From NCBI GenBank assembly GCA_012719075.1, contig JAAYBB010000020.1, forward strand, positions 1 through 64,000: a stretch of 64,000 bases of DNA, read 5' to 3'. The notes beneath the pieces were generated by a model. The model was not told the DNA's origin. It was given only the letters and a program-made list of their open reading frames with translations, and ran no database searches. The position numbers and the translations under genes are program-made. This document shows positions 57,729 through 64,000 of this stretch, in pieces; position 1 is the stretch's first letter; the number at the start of each line of letters is the position of its first letter. The DNA comes from Clostridiales bacterium (GTDB lineage Bacteria > Bacillota > Clostridia > Oscillospirales > Feifaniaceae).

Positions 57729-58745
57729 GTGACCAACATCCTGACCCAGGAAGAGATCGATGCGCTGCTGCTTGCGCTCACTCCCGGCGCGGAATCGGAA
57801 CCGGAGTTGGAGCCCGAGATCAAGGTGGACGAGCGGGCCATCAAGCGCTATGACTTCAGGACGGCCAACAAGTTTCCCAAGGATCAGCTGCGCACGCTCA
57901 AGGTTGTCTTTCAGAGCTTTGGGCAGCTGTTTTCAAACCGGCTCACCGGTATTTTGCACACCTCGAGCGAGTGCGAGGTGCTGTCGGTCGAGGAGCTCTC
58001 GTTTAACGAGTTCAACAACTCGCTGCCCTCGCCGGTCATTTTGACCATCATGCAGATGGAGCCGATGTACGGCTCCCAGATCCTGCAGATCTCGCCCGAG
58101 GCGGCCTACCTCATCGTCACCCGGCTGCTCGGGGGCTCCACCCCGCTGCGGGAGAGCAACAAGCCCTTTACCGAAATAGAGGTTGCGCTGGCCGAGCGGG
58201 TGGTCCGCCAGATCATGCCGGTGCTCGAAGAGGCCTGGGACAAGGTCATCGCCATCAAGGCCAGCGTGGAGCGCATTGAGACCAGCCCGCAGTTTGCCCA
58301 GATCGTGGCGCCGAGCGAGGCCGTTGCCGTGGCCACGCTCAACCTGCGCATCGGCGACGAGGAGGGGCTGATCAGCCTGTGCATCCCGCATACGGCCATC
58401 GAGCCGGTGGCCAAGCGGCTGAACACCCGCATGTGGTTTTCGGCGCAGGAGGTACGCCGCATGCCGGGGCAGGCCGAGAGCCTGAGCAAAAAGGTCCAGC
58501 ATGCGGCGGTGACGCTGACCGCCTACTTTGACGATACGCCGGCCGCGGTTGCGGACATCATGCACTTGCAGGTGGGGGATGTGATCCGGCTGAGCCAGCC
58601 GGTCAGGGAGCCGCTCAAGGTCAAGATACAGCACATTCCCAAGTTTACCGCGCTGATGGGCCGGATGGGCAGGCACTATGCCGTCAAGCTCGTAGATTTG
58701 ATCAGGGAGGAAGAGAAAGATGAATCTGTCTCAAGAGGAGATTAA
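57729..58745 (+). CDS. fliM: Flagellar motor switch protein FliM
   Basis: LTQEEIDALLLAL...RYDFRTANKFPKDQLRTLKVVFQSFGQLFSNRL. Confidence 0.96.
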   Translation: MTNILTQEEIDALLLALTPGAESEPELEPEIKVDERAIKRYDFRTANKFPKDQLRTLKVVFQSFGQLFSNRLTGILHTSSECEVLSVEELSFNEFNNSLPSPVILTIMQMEPMYGSQILQISPEAAYLIVTRLLGGSTPLRESNKPFTEIEVALAERVVRQIMPVLEEAWDKVIAIKASVERIETSPQFAQIVAPSEAVAVATLNLRIGDEEGLISLCIPHTAIEPVAKRLNTRMWFSAQEVRRMPGQAESLSKKVQHAAVTLTAYFDDTPAAVADIMHLQVGDVIRLSQPVREPLKVKIQHIPKFTALMGRMGRHYAVKLVDLIREEEKDESVSRGD

Positions 58746-59994
58746 CGATCTGCTGGGCAGTGTGCAGGATGACGGCACAGCGGATTCGCCGGACCGGCCC
58801 CCCGAGATCGACGAGCAGAGGACGCAGCAAGACCTGCCGGCATCGGCGCCGCCCGCTGTGACCGAAATCCTCGAGCTGCCCTCCTCACTGGGGCCCGAGT
58901 ATGCGCTGACCCCCGAGGAGATCGACACGCTAGGCGAGGTGGGCAACATCTGCATGGGGGCCGTGGCCACCACAATGTACACGCTGCTGGAGCGCCGCAC
59001 CAGCATCACGACGCCGCGCGTGGCCGTCCACACCACCGAAGAGGTGTTGCGCATGTACCAGGTGCCCTTTCTGGTGGTGGACGTCAAGTACATCGAGGGC
59101 ATCGAGGGCAAGAACCTGCTGCTGATCAAGGAGAAGGACGCCGCGCTGATCACCGAGCTGCTGATGGGCGGCGACGGCGAGAACATCGAACAGGTCGAGC
59201 TCAACGAGCTGCACATCAGCGCCCTGAACGAGATCATGAACCAGATGATCGGCGCCTCGGCAACGGCTCTCTCCAAGCTGCTCGAGGCCCAAATCAACAT
59301 TTCGACGCCAGTCTCCCGCCACATCGGACAGCACCTTGAGGGCGAGCAGCTCGAAGACATCAACGGCGGCGAAATCGTGGTCAAGATCAGCTTTGACATG
59401 GTGATCGAGGGCCTGCTGAGCAGCCAGCTGCTGCAGCTGATCCCCTTTGACCTGGCCAGGAAGCTGGCCGGGGAGCTGCGGGGGGTGGCCGGCAAGGGCG
59501 AGCCGGCGCCGGTGTTTTTGTACCCGCCAGAGCCTGAACCCGAACCGGTGCCCGAACCCGAGCCCCTGCCCGCGCCCGAAGCCACGCCACTGCCCCCGTC
59601 GGCGCCAAGGCCGGCGGAGGGGCCCGCTGTGGCCACCCGGCCCATGGCGCCGCAGGCGGCCTACCCGCCGCCCCCGCCGCCGCCCGAGCCGGGCGACCTG
59701 GTCAGTGTGCAGGCCGCGCAGTTTGGCGCCTTTGACGAGGCGGAGCCGGCTCCGCCCAGCAGCCAGGGCATCCACCTGATTCAGGACATCCCGCTGCAGG
59801 TCTCGGTCGAGCTGGGCAAGACCAGGCAGCAGATCAGCGACGTGCTGGCCTTTGGCCTCGGCACGGTGGTGGTGCTCGAAAAGCTGGCCGGCGACCCGGT
59901 CGAGGTGCTGGTCAACGGCAAGCTGATCGCGCGCGGCGAAGTGGTGGTCATCGACGAGTACTACGGCGTGCGCATCACCGAGATCATCCACTGA
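58720..59994 (+). CDS. fliY: Flagellar motor switch phosphatase FliY (CheC-like + FliN/SpoA domain)
   Basis: N-terminal LSQEEINDLLGS; two CheC phosphatase-type motifs (DTLGEVGN, SALNEIMN); Pro-rich linker; C-terminal SpoA domain. Confidence 0.95.
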   Translation: MNLSQEEINDLLGSVQDDGTADSPDRPPEIDEQRTQQDLPASAPPAVTEILELPSSLGPEYALTPEEIDTLGEVGNICMGAVATTMYTLLERRTSITTPRVAVHTTEEVLRMYQVPFLVVDVKYIEGIEGKNLLLIKEKDAALITELLMGGDGENIEQVELNELHISALNEIMNQMIGASATALSKLLEAQINISTPVSRHIGQHLEGEQLEDINGGEIVVKISFDMVIEGLLSSQLLQLIPFDLARKLAGELRGVAGKGEPAPVFLYPPEPEPEPVPEPEPLPAPEATPLPPSAPRPAEGPAVATRPMAPQAAYPPPPPPPEPGDLVSVQAAQFGAFDEAEPAPPSSQGIHLIQDIPLQVSVELGKTRQQISDVLAFGLGTVVVLEKLAGDPVEVLVNGKLIARGEVVVIDEYYGVRITEIIH

Positions 59995-60021
59995 CCAATC
60001 GCGACGGAGGGGCTGGTTGAT

Positions 60022-61482
60022 TTGATAAGGGCGCTTCGCAGGCTTGCCGGCGCCGTCCTGGGGATCCTTGTGCTGGTGACGGCCCTGCTGTACCTCTGGG
60101 CCAACGCCAACCGGCTGACTGCGGCGGCAAAGTCGCTGCTGCCCGAAAAGGCGCCGCCCGAAGAGGTTGTGGCGGCGTCGGCGCCCGGCTGGCCCCCTGC
60201 GGGGACGGCGCAGGACGACCAGGCCCCCGGGCCCCGGCCGGCCTTCCCCCACCCGGCCTACCTGAAACAGCTGCCAAACGAGACGCTGCAGGCGGTGCTG
60301 ATCTTGGGCGAGGGCGCGCAGGGGAACCTGTTTTTGCTCGAGCGGGGGCAGGGCTCCTGGCTGGAGGGGGCCACCTGGATGGTGGCGGGCGGGCCTTACG
60401 CCTGCCGCCTCGGCAGCGGGGGGCTGGCCCACGCCAAGCAGGACGGGGACAAGACGACGCCGATGGGGTGGACCGCGCCCGGTCAGCTCTATGCCCTCCG
60501 CAGCCCCGCAACCACCTGGCCCTGCACCACGCTGTCGATCGGCGATGCCTGGGTGATTGACCCCGAATCGGAGGCCTACAACCGGCTGCGCCGCGCAGAG
60601 GGGACGGCGCTTGCCGCCGTCGACCCCGGCGCCCTGCCGCTGGCCACGGCGGCCGACAGCCTGCACCTCGACATCGGCTACAATCCGGAAGGCCTGGTCG
60701 GCCTCGGGGCGGGCGTGCTGCTCACGGTCACGCGCTATGCCCTGCCGACCGACGGCGAAATCGCCGTCTCCCACGAGGTCATGAGACGCGTGGCCGCCTT
60801 TCTGAACCCGCTCAAGCGGCCGATGGTGGGGGTCTTCGGCGCCGGCGAGGAGGGCTGGCATCTCGAGGAGGGCATGCCCGAGGCCTTTGTCTTTTTGAGC
60901 GAGGTGGCGCCCGGCATCGGGGAGCAGGCCCGCTACGCCACCGACGACAACTTCATGGGCCGCCCACTGGAGGGCTACTTCGGCCGGCGCCTGGTCATCC
61001 GCAGGGAGCTTGCACAGGCGCTGCTGCAGGTGCAGGAGGCGCTGGCGCCGCAGGGCTACGGCCTGCTGGTGTACGACGCCTATCGGCCCGCCCGCGCCGT
61101 CGCCGACATCTCCCGCTGGCTGGACGACCTGCGCGACACCGCAACGGCCGGCCGCTTTTACCCCGAGCTGACCAAGGGCAAGCTGCGCGGCACCTACCTG
61201 GCCGACCCCAGCCCCCACTCGAGGGGGGTGTCGGTGGATGTGACGCTCTGCGCGCTCGAGGATGGGCAGCCGCTGGACATGGGCACCGAATTTGACTTTT
61301 TCTCGCCGCTCTCGGGGCAGGGGGCCCACGGGCTGAGCCGCGAGCAGCAGGCCAACCGGGCGCTGCTGCGCGAGGAGATGGCCAAGGCCGGATTTGCGCC
61401 CTACGACCTCGAGTGGTGGCACTTCAACTACACGGCCCTCTGGGGCAGGGAGCCGCTCTACGACTTCATCATCCCGCAGTAG
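60022..61482 (+). CDS. Membrane-anchored fusion of an inactive-looking YkuD-type domain and a VanX-type D-Ala-D-Ala dipeptidase
   Basis: N-terminal TM; KQDGDKTTPMG...HLDIGYN...LPTDGEIAVS (YkuD-like, Cys replaced); C-terminal YDAYRPARAV, SPHSRGVSVDVTL, EWWHF (VanX/M15D motifs). Confidence 0.78.
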   Translation: MIRALRRLAGAVLGILVLVTALLYLWANANRLTAAAKSLLPEKAPPEEVVAASAPGWPPAGTAQDDQAPGPRPAFPHPAYLKQLPNETLQAVLILGEGAQGNLFLLERGQGSWLEGATWMVAGGPYACRLGSGGLAHAKQDGDKTTPMGWTAPGQLYALRSPATTWPCTTLSIGDAWVIDPESEAYNRLRRAEGTALAAVDPGALPLATAADSLHLDIGYNPEGLVGLGAGVLLTVTRYALPTDGEIAVSHEVMRRVAAFLNPLKRPMVGVFGAGEEGWHLEEGMPEAFVFLSEVAPGIGEQARYATDDNFMGRPLEGYFGRRLVIRRELAQALLQVQEALAPQGYGLLVYDAYRPARAVADISRWLDDLRDTATAGRFYPELTKGKLRGTYLADPSPHSRGVSVDVTLCALEDGQPLDMGTEFDFFSPLSGQGAHGLSREQQANRALLREEMAKAGFAPYDLEWWHFNYTALWGREPLYDFIIPQ

Positions 61483-61539
61483 CGGCCCCCGACCGCACCG
61501 GATTCAACCGTCCATTCGGCAGATTGTGAGGGAGAACCA

Positions 61540-62481
61540 ATGATCGAAACCGATATCCTGCACGAGGCCGGCACCAATGAGTTCGAGGTGCTGGAGTTCA
61601 CCATTTCGGGCAGCCGCTTTGGCATCGACGTGGGCGCGGTCACCGAGCTGATGCAGGCCCAGCCGGCGCAGCCCATGCCAAATGCGCACCCCTGTGTGGA
61701 GGGGGTCTTCAAGCCGCGCGAGGAGGTCTACACCATCGTCGACCTGGCAAAGTACCTGGGGCTGGGCGGATCGGCGCAGCTGGACAAGGACATCTACATC
61801 ATCACCGGCTTCAAGGGCATGAACGTGGCCTTTCACGTGCATGCGGTCGAAAACATCCACCGCCTCTCGCGGCAGGCCGTTGAAAAGCCGGACGCCCTGC
61901 TCTACGGCGAGGAGGAGGGCGTGGTGACCGGCATTGCCAAGGTGGGGGAACACATCCTCTCGATGCTGGACCTTGGGAAGATCACCGACGACATCAGCCC
62001 CCCGGCCGGCGGGCGTCCCTCGGGCGGCGGCCGGCACGGAGCCGCCGCGCGGACCGCTGCCCCTATCCTGGTGGCCGGGCACGCGGCGCCGCTGCGCGAA
62101 CGGCTGGTGGAATCACTGCGCGAGGCGGGCTACACCCACCTTGTGATGACCACCAACGGCGCCGAGGCCTGGCAGTACCTGCTCGACGCCAGGGAACGGC
62201 ATCCGGACGAGTTGGGGCGGGCGGTGCGCTGCGTCGTCGCCGACCTCGAGATGCCCCAGCTGGACGGCCACCAGCTGAGCCGGCGCATCAAGGGGGATGC
62301 GCTGCTCAAAGGGCTGCCGGTCGTGCTGGTCTCGAAGCAGCTCGACGAGGCCGCGCGGACCCGGGGCGAGGAGGCGGGGGCGGACGCCCAGCTCTCCGCG
62401 CCGCAGCTGGCCGGTCTGCCGGGCCTGGTCGACCGCCTGCTGGCCGGGGCCGGATCGCCGGATCGCCGGACAGTCGACTAG
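61540..62481 (+). CDS. cheV: Chemotaxis protein CheV (CheW-like + receiver)
   Basis: EFEVLEFTISGSRFGIDVGAVTELM...; C-terminal receiver-like VRCVVADLEMPQLDGHQLSRRIK. Confidence 0.92.
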   Translation: MIETDILHEAGTNEFEVLEFTISGSRFGIDVGAVTELMQAQPAQPMPNAHPCVEGVFKPREEVYTIVDLAKYLGLGGSAQLDKDIYIITGFKGMNVAFHVHAVENIHRLSRQAVEKPDALLYGEEEGVVTGIAKVGEHILSMLDLGKITDDISPPAGGRPSGGGRHGAAARTAAPILVAGHAAPLRERLVESLREAGYTHLVMTTNGAEAWQYLLDARERHPDELGRAVRCVVADLEMPQLDGHQLSRRIKGDALLKGLPVVLVSKQLDEAARTRGEEAGADAQLSAPQLAGLPGLVDRLLAGAGSPDRRTVD

Positions 62482-62493
62482 AAGCCGTCAATG

Positions 62494-62521
62494 CAAAAGC
62501 GCCGGGCGACCGGCGCTTTTT
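62494..62521. terminator. Intrinsic terminator after cheV
   Basis: AAAAGCGCCGG-GCGA-CCGGCGCTTTTT. Confidence 0.85.
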
Positions 62522-62631
62522 GACAGTTCGAGGGGAGGCCCTGACCGGCCCCGTGTTTGTGTGCTCCGGGCGGCCGGGCACGGCGGTGCGAGCAGGGGTC
62601 CCTCCGGTCAAAAAAACGGCTTTCTGCATAT

Positions 62632-62659
62632 AAAAAGCGCCGGGCTCCCGGCGCTTTTT
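62632..62659. terminator. Second bidirectional terminator between cheV and the EAL/HDOD gene
   Basis: AAAAAGCGCCGGG-CT-CCCGGCGCTTTTT. Confidence 0.88.
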
Positions 62660-62791
62660 GGGGTATTTGGACAAACAAACCACCTGTTGGAGAATTGGGT
62701 TCTCTCGCGCTGGAAAACGGCGCATTTTGTCGCATCGGGACAAAGGGCCGCCCGCGGGCAGGGAACAGCCCCGCCCTGTGCCAAAGTCCCT

Positions 62792-64000
62792 TCAAAAGCG
62801 ATTGCTCCAGTTGAGGGCCTCGAAGTAGTAGTCGGGCAGGCTGTCGACCGAGAGCTTGTAGCGCCGGGCAATCGCAAAGGCCTCGTCCCACTCGCTGCGC
62901 TCGTAGTGGATCACCAGCTGCAGCAGGTCGTAGAGGGGGCCCTGCCGCGTGAGCAGCGGCTCGGAAATCGAGACCGAGATCTGGGTCTGCGCGATGATTT
63001 CGGCCATGGGCTGGTCCATGATGGCGTCCATCAGCGAGAGCAGCCCCATCATGAACAGGTTGTCGGCCATGCGGCCAAGCCCCACCTTTGGGGCCAGCAG
63101 CTCGAGGAAGCGCGCCCGCACCAGCGACATGGTGATCAGCTCCTCGGGCTTGTCGTCGCGGATTTCGGAGAGCGAGATCAGCGTGATCCACTTTTTGATC
63201 TCGTCCATGCCGAGGATGGCCAGCGCCTGCCGAATGCTCTTGATGTTGTAGCGCAGGCCGAAGAAGGCCGAATTGACCACCCGCAGCAGCCGGTAGGACA
63301 GCGCGACGTCGTGCTTGATCAGGTTGGCCATCTTGGTGAAGTTGACGCTCTCCTGGTTGACCAGCCGGATGAGCTGCAGGCAGTTGAACTTGATGGGGCT
63401 GATGGCCTTGCTGCTGTTGACGATGGCCGGTCGGCTGAAAAAAAAGCCCTGAAACAGCGTGAACTTCATGGCCACGGCCGCGTCGAACATCTCCTGCGTC
63501 TCCAGCTTTTCGGCCAGCAGCGTGATGGGCTTGTGCTCCAGGGTCTTGGCAAAGACCTCGATCACCGGCAGCGGCGTGCCCAGAAAATCCACCTTGATGA
63601 TGTTGGCCACCTCGAGTAGCGGCAGGTATCTGGGGTCGATGATAAAGTCGTCCAGCGCGATCATGTAGCCCATCTTGCGCAGCTTCTGGCAGGCCTCCAG
63701 CACCTCGGGCGTCGGCTGGGTGCCCTCCAGCAGCTCGATGACCAGGTGCTGGCTGGGCAGCAGCGTGGGAATTTCCTGGATCAGCAGCTCGGGCGTAAAG
63801 TTGATAAAGGCCCGCTTGCCGCGCACCACCTTTTCGATGCCGATGTTGTGAAAGGCGTTGATGATGGTTTCGGAGGTGGCGGTGTTGGGGTCGACGTCGC
63901 CAAAGGCCACCGATTCGGCGGTGTGGCGGTAGAGCAGCTCGTAGCCGTAAATGCCCAGCGCCTGGTTAAAAACGGGTTGTCTCGCAACAAAACTGGCCAA
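62792..64000 (-). CDS. EAL-HDOD (YuxH-like) protein; N-terminus at or beyond window edge
   Basis: FVARQPVFNQALGIYGYELLYR...; HDOD region LIKHDVALSYRLLRVVNSAFFGLRYNIKSIRQALAILG. Confidence 0.88.
   Translation of the reverse strand: MASFVARQPVFNQALGIYGYELLYRHTAESVAFGDVDPNTATSETIINAFHNIGIEKVVRGKRAFINFTPELLIQEIPTLLPSQHLVIELLEGTQPTPEVLEACQKLRKMGYMIALDDFIIDPRYLPLLEVANIIKVDFLGTPLPVIEVFAKTLEHKPITLLAEKLETQEMFDAAVAMKFTLFQGFFFSRPAIVNSSKAISPIKFNCLQLIRLVNQESVNFTKMANLIKHDVALSYRLLRVVNSAFFGLRYNIKSIRQALAILGMDEIKKWITLISLSEIRDDKPEELITMSLVRARFLELLAPKVGLGRMADNLFMMGLLSLMDAIMDQPMAEIIAQTQISVSISEPLLTRQGPLYDLLQLVIHYERSEWDEAFAIARRYKLSVDSLPDYYFEALNWSNRF

Noticed and set aside
62557-62814. 85-aa ORF between the two terminators after cheV
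   Set aside because: Covers terminator hairpins and antisense sequence; no RBS or family signal.

Overview
The window is almost entirely a flagellar and chemotaxis supercluster from a GC-rich Bacillota genome, probably Clostridia (inferred from gene content and order; taxonomy was not tested). Left to right: (1) three tandem minus-strand surface/spore-type proteins that share an N-terminal module, two of them with collagen-like G-P-T repeats (1-2530); (2) a three-gene OpuC-type osmolyte ABC transporter (2948-5719); (3) a repeat-rich, mostly non-coding stretch with one small membrane protein (5720-7800); (4) a minus-strand chemotaxis unit cheC-cheD-cheY-cheA; (5) an accessory module: FliK-like protein, FlhB C-terminal paralogue, signal-less CHAP-like putative hydrolase, and a J-domain + degenerate GGDEF fusion; (6) fliD-fliS-fliT-like-yaaR-cheW-cheR-cheB; (7) flgB-flgC-fliE-fliOPQR-flhBAFG-pilZ-sigD-DUF342-swrB-like-flgF/G-yvyF-flgMNKL-DUF6470-fliW-csrA; (8) minus-strand flagellin; (9) fliF-GHIJ-motE-like-fliK-flgDE-flbD-motAB-fliLMY, then a membrane-anchored pseudo-L,D-transpeptidase + VanX-type dipeptidase fusion and cheV; (10) a minus-strand EAL/HDOD protein running off the right edge. 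The strongest items for follow-up are the J-domain/GGDEF-like fusion, the inactive-looking YkuD + VanX fusion, the FliK-like/FlhB-C/hydrolase module, CheB without a phosphoacceptor, overlapping divergent che/fliK-like promoters, and a predicted CsrA hairpin in a sigma-28-driven flagellin leader. All calls come from reading the sequence and translations; no database search was run.
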